Assembly (NCBI RefSeq): GCF_016458305.1
Contig: NZ_JAEMHL010000016.1
Coordinates: forward strand, 1 to 64,000
Direction of reading: 5' to 3'
From: Geomonas anaerohicana
Lineage (GTDB): Bacteria; Desulfobacterota; Desulfuromonadia; Geobacterales; Geobacteraceae
Length of the DNA stretch: 64,000 bases
Under the pieces are notes generated by a model, which saw nothing but the letters and a program-made list of their open reading frames with translations, had not been told where the DNA came from and ran no database searches. Of the stretch, positions 17,385-25,254 are shown piece after piece. Numbering within the stretch: the stretch's first letter is position 1; each line of letters begins with the position of its first letter. A program made the position numbers and the translations under genes.

Positions 17385-17402
17385 ATTTGACGGAAGTCAA
17401 AT
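17385..17402. promoter_or_regulatory. CRP/FNR-type palindromic operator upstream of the octaheme nitrite reductase
   Basis: ATTTGAC-GGAA-GTCAAAT is a perfect 7-bp inverted repeat with a 4-base spacer, 96-113 bases before the start codon at 17289. The TTGAC-N4-GTCAA form is that described for HcpR, the nitrosative-stress regulator of the CRP/FNR family in deltaproteobacteria. The match is to consensus by eye. Confidence 0.6.
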
Positions 17403-17660
17403 TTGTGGAAATTGCCGCCGACGCACTATTAAAAAAAAATTACAATGCAACAATTGGGGCCAGCACTGACACAACTACCTGCACGCGGCTGGCAACAATC
17501 GCATTCTGCCAATGGTCATTCGGCAGGAGGACTAAAAGGCAAAACGCTAAGAGTGTAGCGGCTAAATTATTCTGTGCAAGGAGCTGTTAGTGACTGATAT
17601 GACTGAGGCGGTAAGGAAATTCGAAGAGTGGAACAAGGATGGGGGCTCTATGAGGATGAA

Positions 17661-17704
17661 GGGGACAGGCTCCGGCAGGTGCCTGTCCCCCTAGCGGAAC
17701 GCTC
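17661..17704 (+). repeat. Interspersed hairpin repeat (GGGGACAGGC family), copy 1
   Basis: GGGGACAGGC pairs with GCCTGTCCCC around TCCGGCAGGT, followed by CCTAGCGGAACGCTC. The same 44-base unit recurs at 61593-61636 with three changes. Confidence 0.75.
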
Positions 17705-17739
17705 TTTTCAGCTCAGCAAACAAGAGGACAAGCAAGCAA

Positions 17740-17769
17740 GGGGACAGGCACCTGGCGGAGCCAGTCCCC
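17740..17769. repeat. Interspersed hairpin repeat (GGGGACAGGC family), partial copy 2
   Basis: GGGGACAGGCACCTGGCGGAG then CCAGTCCCC: the same words as copy 1 in rearranged order, 36 bases downstream of it. Confidence 0.55.
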
Positions 17770-17782
17770 TCCGCAGCGCGCA

Positions 17783-19399
17783 TCACGCACTAAGCGCGCA
17801 GCGCAGCGCCCCCAGCAGCTCTTCGGGCTTGACCGGCTTTTGCAGGTAGGCGCCGCCACCGTACAGCCCCTTTTCGGACATGACGTCGGCGGGGTAACCG
17901 CTCATGAAGATGACGGGAAGCCCCGGCGCCAGCTGCCGCAGCTGTTCGCACAGCTCCCGGCCGTTCATGCGCGGCATGATCACGTCGCTCAACATCACCT
18001 GCACGCGCCCCTGGTTGTGCCGGTACAACTCCAGGGCCTCGTGCCCGTTGCGGGCCGTGAGCACGCTGTAGCCGTGCCGCTCCAGGAGCAGCCGGGTCAT
18101 ATCCCGCACCGTATCTTCGTCCTCGACCAGGAGCACGGTGCCGCTGCCGGCGCCCGGACGCCCCTCGCTTTCCGCGCGCTCCGCGCTGGGGCGCCCACCG
18201 GAGAGGGGGAGGTAGATGCGGAAGCTGGTGCCGCTCCCCAATTCGCTGTGCATGCGGATCGCCCCGTTGTGCTTTTTGATGATGCCGTAGCTGGAGGAGA
18301 GCCCCAGGCCGGTCCCCTTGCCCACCTCCTTGGTGGTGAAGAAGGGTTCGAAGATGCGCTCCTGCACCTCCTTTTCCATCCCGGTGCCGTTGTCGGAGAC
18401 GGTGATCAGGGCGTAGCGGCCCGGAGGGATATCCTCGTCTGCCAGCTCTGCGGTCCCGGTGGAGATCTCGAGGGTGCCGCCCCCGGGCATGGCGTCGCGG
18501 GCGTTGACGGCAAGGTTGATCAGCACCTGCTCCAGTTGGCCCCGGTCGGCGACGCAGCAAAGCTCCCCCCCCGACACCCGCACCACCAGTTCGACCTCCT
18601 CGCTGATCAGTCGCGCCAGACTCTTGTGCAGTTCCGCCACCAACAGGTTCAGATCCACCGCCTCCAGGTGCACCTCCTGCTTGCGGCTGAAGGCCAGGAG
18701 GCTCCGGGTCATCTCCGCGGCCCGTTCCACCGAAAACAGGATCTCCACGGCCATGGCCGCGGCTTCGCTTTCCTCCCCGTTGATCTGGATCAGCGAAGCG
18801 TAGCCGGCGATGACGGTGAGGATGTTGTTGAAATCGTGTGCGATGCCGCCGGCCAGGGTGCCGATGGCCTCCATCTTCTGCGACTGCCTGAGCTGCTCCT
18901 CCAGAAGCTTGCGCTCGCTCACGTCCTTGATCAGACAGGCCACCCGCTCCACGCGCGCCCCCTCGAACACGGGGGAGAAGGTGACCAGCAGGTCGCGCTT
19001 CCCCTTGTCGACGTAGTGGTGGCTGTCCTCGTAGCTCAATTCGTTCCCCGCGAAGCAGAGGTCGAGCTGCGGCTTGACCCGCGCGAAGGTGTCGGCCCCG
19101 ATCACCTCGGGAAGCGTGCGGCCGATCAGGTCCGGGAACCGGCTTTTGCGGCACTCGCGGTAGGCCTCGTTGGCCATCAGGTAGCGGTAGTCGCGGTCGA
19201 AGACGTAGATGAGGTCGCCGGTGCACTCGAAGACCTTGCGGTACTCCATGAGGCGCTGCTGGGCGTGGTTCAGCTCCTGGACCTTCAGCTCCAGCTTCCG
19301 GTTCACCTGCACCAGTTCCTGGTACAGCGACCGCTGCTCTCCCTGCACTGGGTGGGTGAACATCCCGTATTCCATCCCCTGCTGATCTGAACCTGGCAC
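17783..19399 (-). CDS. Cytoplasmic hybrid histidine kinase: coiled coil - PAS - HisKA - HATPase - REC
   Basis: The 538-residue protein lacks transmembrane segments. A short coiled coil (about 20-50, [19 protein letters not shown]) leads to a PAS domain (about 52-165, [19 protein letters not shown]), the HisKA box [15 protein letters not shown] with H188, an HATPase_c ([30 protein letters not shown]) and a receiver ([30 protein letters not shown]). The PAS and kinase core closely resemble the hybrid kinase at 4.5 kb, pointing to paralogy. It starts at GTG 19399 with GGAGGG upstream. The gene stands alone between repeat-rich spacers. Confidence 0.88.
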   Translation of the reverse strand: MPGSDQQGMEYGMFTHPVQGEQRSLYQELVQVNRKLELKVQELNHAQQRLMEYRKVFECTGDLIYVFDRDYRYLMANEAYRECRKSRFPDLIGRTLPEVIGADTFARVKPQLDLCFAGNELSYEDSHHYVDKGKRDLLVTFSPVFEGARVERVACLIKDVSERKLLEEQLRQSQKMEAIGTLAGGIAHDFNNILTVIAGYASLIQINGEESEAAAMAVEILFSVERAAEMTRSLLAFSRKQEVHLEAVDLNLLVAELHKSLARLISEEVELVVRVSGGELCCVADRGQLEQVLINLAVNARDAMPGGGTLEISTGTAELADEDIPPGRYALITVSDNGTGMEKEVQERIFEPFFTTKEVGKGTGLGLSSSYGIIKKHNGAIRMHSELGSGTSFRIYLPLSGGRPSAERAESEGRPGAGSGTVLLVEDEDTVRDMTRLLLERHGYSVLTARNGHEALELYRHNQGRVQVMLSDVIMPRMNGRELCEQLRQLAPGLPVIFMSGYPADVMSEKGLYGGGAYLQKPVKPEELLGALRCALSA

Positions 19400-19531
19400 T
19401 ATCCCTCCACGACGAACTTCATTTCATAATCATCAACATTCAGGGCATCATCTTACCCCCTCGCCCCTCGGGAGAGGCGCCCGAAGGGCGGGTGAGGGGC
19501 TTTGCCGGCTGCATCCATTTTGCCTCCCGCA

Positions 19532-19582
19532 CCCCCCTCACCCTAGCCCTCTCCCAGAGGGAGAGGGCTAGGGTGAGGGGGG
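19532..19582. repeat. Perfect 24-bp palindrome (CCCTCACCCTAGCCC type)
   Basis: A 24-base arm starting CCCCCCTCACCCTAGCC pairs perfectly with its mirror around a 3-base AGA loop. Similar but imperfect sequence precedes it at 19457-19500. It may act as a terminator or mRNA end for the DUF1294 gene, but has no T run. Confidence 0.75.
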
Positions 19583-19631
19583 AAGCGGGCGCCAGTAGGC
19601 CCGTGAAGGGGACTGGCAAACATAGCGTCGC

Positions 19632-20009
19632 TTACCCGCCTTTTCGGGCCCACCCGTACAGCGCGAGCGCCGCGGCGTTGGCGAGCACGGTCAGGCGGAA
19701 CACCACCAGGAAGGAACCCTTTTGCGTCTTGTGGTGCAGCAGGCGCTGCGCCAGCACCGCCCCGGGCCAGCCGCAGCAAAGCGCGGCCAGGTGCAGGGTA
19801 CGCTCGCGGATCCGGCGCCGCCCCGCGCCGGCGGCCTGCTTGTCCAGGACATAGAGGAGAAAGGCCGCGACACTGGCCAGCAGGTAGCCGTAGAGCAGCA
19901 CGGCCGGGAAAAGACCCAGTTGCACCAGCGCGGCAAGCAGCAGCAAGGAGGCGGGGCCCCAAAGGCTGCAAGGTGGCTTGCGGTACTCTCGTGCCTCGGC
20001 GTATCCCAT
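19632..20009 (-). CDS. DUF1294 family membrane protein
   Basis: The 125-residue protein has four hydrophobic segments and the DUF1294 signature: a YVLDKQAAGAGRRRIRE segment, then LHLAALCCGWPGAVLAQRLL and HHKTQKGSFLVVF. DUF1294 proteins are small inner-membrane proteins of unknown function. GGAG lies 8 bases before the ATG at 20009. It is apparently monocistronic. Confidence 0.85.
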   Translation of the reverse strand: MGYAEAREYRKPPCSLWGPASLLLLAALVQLGLFPAVLLYGYLLASVAAFLLYVLDKQAAGAGRRRIRERTLHLAALCCGWPGAVLAQRLLHHKTQKGSFLVVFRLTVLANAAALALYGWARKGG

Positions 20010-20449
20010 CCACGGTGCTCCGGTCTACCCGCCGCAGCTGCGGCAGGGCGTCATCAATAGCTTCAAGTCATGAGGCGTCCGCAGTCGGTGGTCGGACGTT
20101 AAGGTGGGTAGCAAGGGGGAGCCTGCCTCGCTGTTGAAGAAGTAGGCAGGTCACGCTTCTTATACAAGATGGCACCACCAGTTTCAAGCACAATTGCTGC
20201 AGTAATTCATCCCTCTTTACTGTAGATGAAAGCCGCAATGAGCCGCCTTTGACTTAGGTCGACAAATTGAATAGCTAAAAGAGGTAGAGACATGGCATAA
20301 TACCCCCGGAATGCCCGGCTCATTGTCCTGACCGAAGCTGTACCGGCCCGGTGAATTACCTTCTCCCGCTAAAAGTTCTCAAGAGCAGGAACGTTTTCTC
20401 CGATGATGAAACTAAACACTTCATCCTGTTTGCCAAAGGTCTGTACCCT
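20010..20449. other. Gene-free stretch between DUF1294 and PilZ genes
   Basis: The region holds divergent leaders. No repeat family of the window, tRNA or riboswitch is recognised here. A TTTGAC-TTAG-GTCGAC sequence at 20248-20263 resembles, with one mismatch, the operator at 17385. Confidence 0.4.
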
Positions 20450-20842
20450 ATGACAGAGTTGCGACAGTTTTATCGGGCCCCCTCCTCCAAAGCGGTGGAG
20501 TTGGTGCACCACGGCGAGTGCCTCACCGGCATCCTGGAGAACATCTCCTTCAACGGCGCCCTGCTCCACCTGCGCCGCCCCGCACCCCTCTCCGGCGGAA
20601 CCGGCTGCCTGTTGCGCATCCATCTCGACCCCGACCCCGAACTCCGCCCGCCGCTGCAGATCTGGACCGAAGTGGTGCACGCCAGCGACCGGCTGCTGGG
20701 CGTCAAGTTCGTCGACCACGACGTGGACGGCAGCGACTGCATCGCGCTCCTGATGGAGCTGATGCGCGAAGAACCTGACCAGGACCGGGACGAGATGGAT
20801 CGCATCCGCGGCTACCTGGCCGACTACTGCAACACCCCCTGA
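20450..20842 (+). CDS. PilZ-domain c-di-GMP receptor
   Basis: The 130-residue protein is a single PilZ domain: the RxxxR motif is RQFYR (residues about 4-8) and the second motif is LENISFNGALLHL (N/D-x-S-x-x-G). Downstream strands (LLRIHLDP, IWTEVVHASDRLLGVKFVD) complete the barrel. It binds c-di-GMP and probably acts on a partner. The ATG at 20450 sits directly before the RxxxR motif; a longer GTG start at 20351 has no ribosome-binding site. The hybrid kinase begins 53 bases after its stop and may be co-transcribed. Confidence 0.82.
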   Translation: MTELRQFYRAPSSKAVELVHHGECLTGILENISFNGALLHLRRPAPLSGGTGCLLRIHLDPDPELRPPLQIWTEVVHASDRLLGVKFVDHDVDGSDCIALLMELMREEPDQDRDEMDRIRGYLADYCNTP

Positions 20843-20895
20843 ATGTTGCGCGCGACGCGCCAACGACCGCTGCCGCGCTCCACGAGGACCGCACC

Positions 20896-23800
20896 ATGAA
20901 ACCTGCCCAAAGAGCAAGGCGCAGGGGATGGGCCGCCCTGCTCGCACTGGCCCTTTTGCTCACGCTGGCGCACCCCGCCCTGGCCAACGAGCACGTCACC
21001 CTCCAGCTCAAGTGGCTGCACCACTTCCAGTTCGCCGGCTACTACGCCGCGCTGGAGAAGGGGTTCTACCGCGAGGCCGGGCTCGACGTCACCGTCCGCG
21101 AGGGGGGACCCGAGGTCGAGGTCGAGAACGAGGTCACCTCCGGGAGCGCCGACTTTGGCGTGGGAACGTCGGCGCTACTGCTGCACCGGGCTCACGGCGA
21201 CGATCTCGTCGTGCTGGGCCAGATCTTCCAGCACTCCCCCGCCATACTGCTGACCCCCCGCAAGACCGGCATCCAGAAGGTCGCCGACATGAAGGGTCGC
21301 CGCTTCATGTACTCCAACCAGCACGGCGACATGCTCACCCTGCTCAAGAACAACGGCATCGAAGAGAAGGACATCGTCAAGGTGGAGCACCGCGGCGACG
21401 CCCGCGACCTCATCGCCGGCAAAGCCGACGTGATGATGGCCTACAGCTTCAACGAACCCTACGTCCTGGAGCGCGCGGGGGAGCCCTACCTCGCCTTCTC
21501 CCCGCTCACCTACGGCATCGACTTCTACGGCGACAACTTCTTCACCACCCGCGCCACTATCAACTCGCGCCCCGCGCTGGTGCGGGCCTTCCGGGACGCC
21601 AGCCTCAAGGGGTGGCGCTACGCCCTGGCCCACAAGGAGGAGATAGCCGGCCTGATCCTGGCCAAGTACTCCCGCGAGCGCAGCCGCGACTGGCTCATGT
21701 TCGAGGCGAACCAGATGGAGGCGCTGATCCAGCCCACCCTGGTCGAGATGGGCTACCAGAGCCCCACCCGCTGGCGCCACATCGCCGACACATTTGCCCG
21801 CATGGGGATGCTCCCGCAAGGGTTCGATCCTACCGGCATCATCTACGATCCCAGACCCGGCGGAAACTACCGATTCCTCCTGGGCGCGCTGCTCATCTGC
21901 GCCGCGGTGATCGCCGTCCTCTGTGCCATCGTCATGAAGTTCCGGCAGCTCAACACCGTGCTCGAGGCAGAGGTCGGCGAGCGCAAGGCAGCCGAAGCCG
22001 CCTTGAAGGAGAGCGAGCAGCAACTGAGGGTGACCTTCGAGACCCTTCAGGCCGGCATCGTCATGGTGGACCCCCAGGGGGTGATCCGCTTCGCCAACAA
22101 CCGCATGGCCGAGATGTTCGGCTGCAGCATGGAACAGTTGATCGGCTCCAGCTACACGAGCCATCTGAACCCGGACCAGTTGGCATCGGGAAGCGAACTG
22201 ATGCACCGGCTCATGACCGGCGAGGTCAGTCACGCCAGCACCGAGCGCCACTACCTGAGCGGCAACGGCAGAAGCTTCTGGGGTTACCTCTCCGGCAGGA
22301 GGCTCGAGGCACCGGACGGTTCGCTCAGGGCCCTGGTGGGGATCATCTCCGACATCACCGACCGCATCGAGGCCGAGCAGGCGCGCGGCAAGGCGCTCAT
22401 GCTGGTCGAGACGCTCCTGGCCCAGTCCCCCATGGGGATCGTGGTCTTCGACGGCGACAGCGGCAACTGCATCAGGGCGAACCAGGCGGCGGCCGACATC
22501 CTCGGGGGGAGCGTGCCCGAGTTACTGGGGCAGAACTTCAGGCAGCTCCCCTCCTGGCGCGGGGAGGGCGGGATGCTGGAGCAGGCGGGGCTGGTTCTTG
22601 CCGACGGCACGCCGCGGGCCCTGGAGCGGGAACTGCAGTCGACATTCGGCAAGGAGCTCACCCTGCGCAGCTACCTGAGCCGATTCCAGGTCGAGGAGAG
22701 GGCGCACCTGCTGGTGATGGTGCAGGACATCACCGAGGAGAAGCGCCTGGACCGCGAGAACAAGCGCATCGAGACCCAGATGCTCAACATGCAGAAGCTG
22801 GAGAGCCTGGGTGTCCTGGCCGGCGGTATCGCCCACGACTTCAACAACATCCTGACCGGCATCGTGGGGAACATCAGCTTCGCCCAGATGGTGCTGGAAA
22901 AAGAGCACAAGGCGAAGGGGCCGCTGGGCAAGGCGGAGAAGGCGTGTCAGCGCGCTGCGGAACTGGCGGGGCAGCTCCTTACCTTCGCGCGCGGCGGGCA
23001 GCCCATCAAGAAGGTGTTCTCGGTGAAGCAGCTGGCGGCCGAATCGCTGTCACTGGTGCTGCGGGGGACCAACGTCAAGGGGAGGATCGAGATCGCCGAC
23101 TCCCTCGACATCGTCGAGGCGGACGAAGGGCAGATGAACCAGGCCTTCAACAACATCATCATCAACGCGGTGCACGCCATGCCCGGCGGCGGCACCCTGA
23201 CCATCGCGGGGAGAAACGAGCTCATGGAGCCTGAGAACCGGCTCGGACTCGCGCCGGGACACTACGTGCGGCTGGACTTCAAGGATGAGGGGTGCGGCAT
23301 CTCCGAGAGCGACCTGAAGAAGATCTTCGATCCCTACTTCACCACCAAGGCCAGCGGCACCGGCCTCGGGCTCGCCTCGACCCACTCCATCGTGACGAGG
23401 CATGGCGGCGTCATCCTGGCCGACTCCACGCCGGGACGCGGCACCACCTTCACCATCTACCTCCCCTCGCTGGGACAGAGCGCCGCGCAACTCGCCAGGG
23501 AGCAGGAAAGCAGTCACGCCCCAGCCGGCGGAGGGAGCGTGGTGGTGATGGACGATGAGGAACTGATCCGGGATCTCACCGGCGCCATGCTGGAACAGCT
23601 CGGCTACACCCCGACCACCTGCTGCGAGGGGAGCGAGGCGGTGGAGTTGTACAGCGCGGCGCGGCAAAAAGGGGAGCGCTACGACGCGGTGATCATGGAC
23701 CTGACCATACCCGGCGGGATGGGGGGCAAGGAGGCGGCACAGTGCATCCTGGAGCTGGACCCGCAGGCATGCCTGATCGTTTCCAGCGGCTACTCCAACG

Positions 23801-23922
23801 ACCCGGTCATGTCCGAGTACAGAAAGCACGGCTTCCGCGCCACGCTGAGCAAGCCCTACACGGTGAAGGACGTGGCGCGGGTACTGCGGGAGGTGCTGCC
23901 GACAGCGGCCGACACGGACTAG
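20896..23922 (+). CDS. Hybrid sensor kinase with NMT1/THI5-like periplasmic domain
   Basis: The 1008-residue protein has a signal peptide (1-30), an NMT1/THI5 (SsuA-like) binding domain (about 32-320; LQLKWLHHFQFAGYYAALEKG matches pyrimidine-precursor and sulfonate binders), a TM helix (about 325-349), two PAS domains (about 372-495 and 500-610), the HisKA box [13 protein letters not shown] with H646, HATPase_c (AVHAMPGGG, GCGIS, GTGLGLAST) and a receiver with D935 (VIMDLTIPGG). The domain probably detects a thiamine-precursor-like or sulfonate ligand. The stop shares CTAG with the stop of the convergent TrkA gene. Confidence 0.88.
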   Translation: MKPAQRARRRGWAALLALALLLTLAHPALANEHVTLQLKWLHHFQFAGYYAALEKGFYREAGLDVTVREGGPEVEVENEVTSGSADFGVGTSALLLHRAHGDDLVVLGQIFQHSPAILLTPRKTGIQKVADMKGRRFMYSNQHGDMLTLLKNNGIEEKDIVKVEHRGDARDLIAGKADVMMAYSFNEPYVLERAGEPYLAFSPLTYGIDFYGDNFFTTRATINSRPALVRAFRDASLKGWRYALAHKEEIAGLILAKYSRERSRDWLMFEANQMEALIQPTLVEMGYQSPTRWRHIADTFARMGMLPQGFDPTGIIYDPRPGGNYRFLLGALLICAAVIAVLCAIVMKFRQLNTVLEAEVGERKAAEAALKESEQQLRVTFETLQAGIVMVDPQGVIRFANNRMAEMFGCSMEQLIGSSYTSHLNPDQLASGSELMHRLMTGEVSHASTERHYLSGNGRSFWGYLSGRRLEAPDGSLRALVGIISDITDRIEAEQARGKALMLVETLLAQSPMGIVVFDGDSGNCIRANQAAADILGGSVPELLGQNFRQLPSWRGEGGMLEQAGLVLADGTPRALERELQSTFGKELTLRSYLSRFQVEERAHLLVMVQDITEEKRLDRENKRIETQMLNMQKLESLGVLAGGIAHDFNNILTGIVGNISFAQMVLEKEHKAKGPLGKAEKACQRAAELAGQLLTFARGGQPIKKVFSVKQLAAESLSLVLRGTNVKGRIEIADSLDIVEADEGQMNQAFNNIIINAVHAMPGGGTLTIAGRNELMEPENRLGLAPGHYVRLDFKDEGCGISESDLKKIFDPYFTTKASGTGLGLASTHSIVTRHGGVILADSTPGRGTTFTIYLPSLGQSAAQLAREQESSHAPAGGGSVVVMDDEELIRDLTGAMLEQLGYTPTTCCEGSEAVELYSAARQKGERYDAVIMDLTIPGGMGGKEAAQCILELDPQACLIVSSGYSNDPVMSEYRKHGFRATLSKPYTVKDVARVLREVLPTAADTD

Positions 23923-24593
23923 CCCGCCTGGGGCGCCCTCCAGAGGGCCGACAGCTTGGGGATCTCCCGTGCGTGCGCCAGTGCCAGCACCTCATCCCCC
24001 GGCTCGAAGACCAGGTTGCCGCGCGGCACGATGAGCCGCCCTCCACGGATCACCGCGGCGATGACGCTCTCGGCCGGAAGCGTGAGTTCGGCGATGGAGC
24101 GCCCGACCGCGCCGGAGCGGGGATGCACCTTCTCCTCCACCAGCGAGTATTCCCCCTTCCTGAGCTTCAAGAGGGTAATCATCTCGCCCAGCGACATCTC
24201 TTCGGCGATCAGGTGTGCGAGGATGTCGGCCTGGTTCAGCGCCACGTCCACGCCCAGTTTGGGCGTGAACAGCCAGAGGTGCTTCGGGTCGTTCACCCGC
24301 GCGATCACCCGGCGCACCCGGAACTCCGCGTGCGCGAGCCCCGCCACCACCAGGTTCACCTCGTCGGTCCCGGTGACCGCCGCTACCGCGTCCGCCTCCC
24401 GCACGCCGGCCAGTTCCAGCAGGCGCGGGTCACAGCCGCTCCCCTGCAGCACCTGCACCCCTTCCAGTCCGCCGGAGAGCTCCGCGCACAGTTCGCGCCG
24501 CTCCTCGACCAGCAGCACCCGCTTCCCCCCCCGGGACAGGAGCCGGGCCAGGTGCGCCCCTACCTTGCCCCCCCCCACGATGATCACGAACAT
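23919..24593 (-). CDS. TrkA-like RCK protein (copy 1)
   Basis: The 224-residue protein is one full RCK unit: an NAD-binding TrkA_N fold with GGGKVGAHLA (residues 7-16) and acidic E29-E30, then TrkA_C (about 140-215; RSGAVGRSIAELTLPAES, GDEVLALAH). RCK proteins bind NAD(H)/ATP or c-di-AMP and gate Trk/Ktr K+ channels. No trkH/ktrB gene is present; instead this gene follows a second RCK gene by 10 bases and a P-type ATPase. AAGGAGG precedes the ATG. Confidence 0.9.
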   Translation of the reverse strand: MFVIIVGGGKVGAHLARLLSRGGKRVLLVEERRELCAELSGGLEGVQVLQGSGCDPRLLELAGVREADAVAAVTGTDEVNLVVAGLAHAEFRVRRVIARVNDPKHLWLFTPKLGVDVALNQADILAHLIAEEMSLGEMITLLKLRKGEYSLVEEKVHPRSGAVGRSIAELTLPAESVIAAVIRGGRLIVPRGNLVFEPGDEVLALAHAREIPKLSALWRAPQAG

Positions 24594-24603
24594 GGCGCCC
24601 TCC

Positions 24604-25254
24604 TTATGTGAGGCCGAGCAGGTGCTTCAGCCGCTCCGAAGATGAGGTGAGCAGGGCCAGGTGCACCCGGTCCCCGAGCTGGAACAGCGTCCCCGGCGTC
24701 GGGATGAGGCTCCGTCCCTGCCTGGTGACCGCAACCACCATGATCTCCCCCATGAGACTCAACTCCTGGACGCTGCGGCCGGCAAGAAGCGGCGGCAGCT
24801 CAACCTGCACCAGCTCCACCTCGCCCCCCCCAAGACTGTGCACCGGCTCCACCGGCGAGTAGCATAAAAGCTCCACGATGCGCCCCACCCCCCAGGTAAC
24901 GTGCGAGATGGTGGGGATGCCCAGGCGCCGGTAGGCCTCGACCCGCCCCGGGTCGTAGAGCCTGGCCACCACCCGGGGCACCCGGAACAAAAGGCGCGCC
25001 GCGCGCGTGCTCACCGCGTTCACCTCGTCGCTGGCGGTGAGGGCGGCCAGTGCGTCGGCACTCTCGATCCCGGCGCGCAGCAGCACCTCGCGGTCTAAGC
25101 CCATGCCGGTCACCCGGATCCCGGTAAAGGAGGGGGAGAGCCGCTCGAAGGCCGCCTCGTCGCGGTCCACCAGCGCCACCTCAATGCCGCGCCCGGACAA
25201 CTCTTCGGCGAGGGCGGCGCCCAGCCTGCCGCAACCGATCACTATCACTTTCAT
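24604..25254 (-). CDS. TrkA-like RCK protein (copy 2)
   Basis: The 216-residue protein has GCGRLGAALA (residues 7-16) with D30 after strand 2 and a C-terminal TrkA_C lobe (about 140-215; LAGRSVQELSLMGE, LGDRVHLAL). It is a diverged paralogue of the next gene. Its start overlaps the ATPase stop by 4 bases (ATGA), a sign of translational coupling, and this fixes the start at 25254. A longer frame to 26400 runs through the ATPase in the wrong frame and is not real. Confidence 0.9.
   Translation of the reverse strand: MKVIVIGCGRLGAALAEELSGRGIEVALVDRDEAAFERLSPSFTGIRVTGMGLDREVLLRAGIESADALAALTASDEVNAVSTRAARLLFRVPRVVARLYDPGRVEAYRRLGIPTISHVTWGVGRIVELLCYSPVEPVHSLGGGEVELVQVELPPLLAGRSVQELSLMGEIMVVAVTRQGRSLIPTPGTLFQLGDRVHLALLTSSSERLKHLLGLT

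Larger units (their letters stand above)
17290..17782. other. Gene-free stretch upstream of the octaheme nitrite reductase
   Basis: Contains the operator at 17385, A/T-rich DNA around 17430-17460 and two copies of the GGGGACAGGC repeat (17661-17704 and 17740-17769). Short frames here show no homology or ribosome-binding site. Confidence 0.6.

Noticed and set aside
20248-20263. TTTGAC-TTAG-GTCGAC, HcpR-like site
   Set aside because: One mismatch in the right half and about 190 bases from the nearest start; weak compared with the perfect site at 17385.
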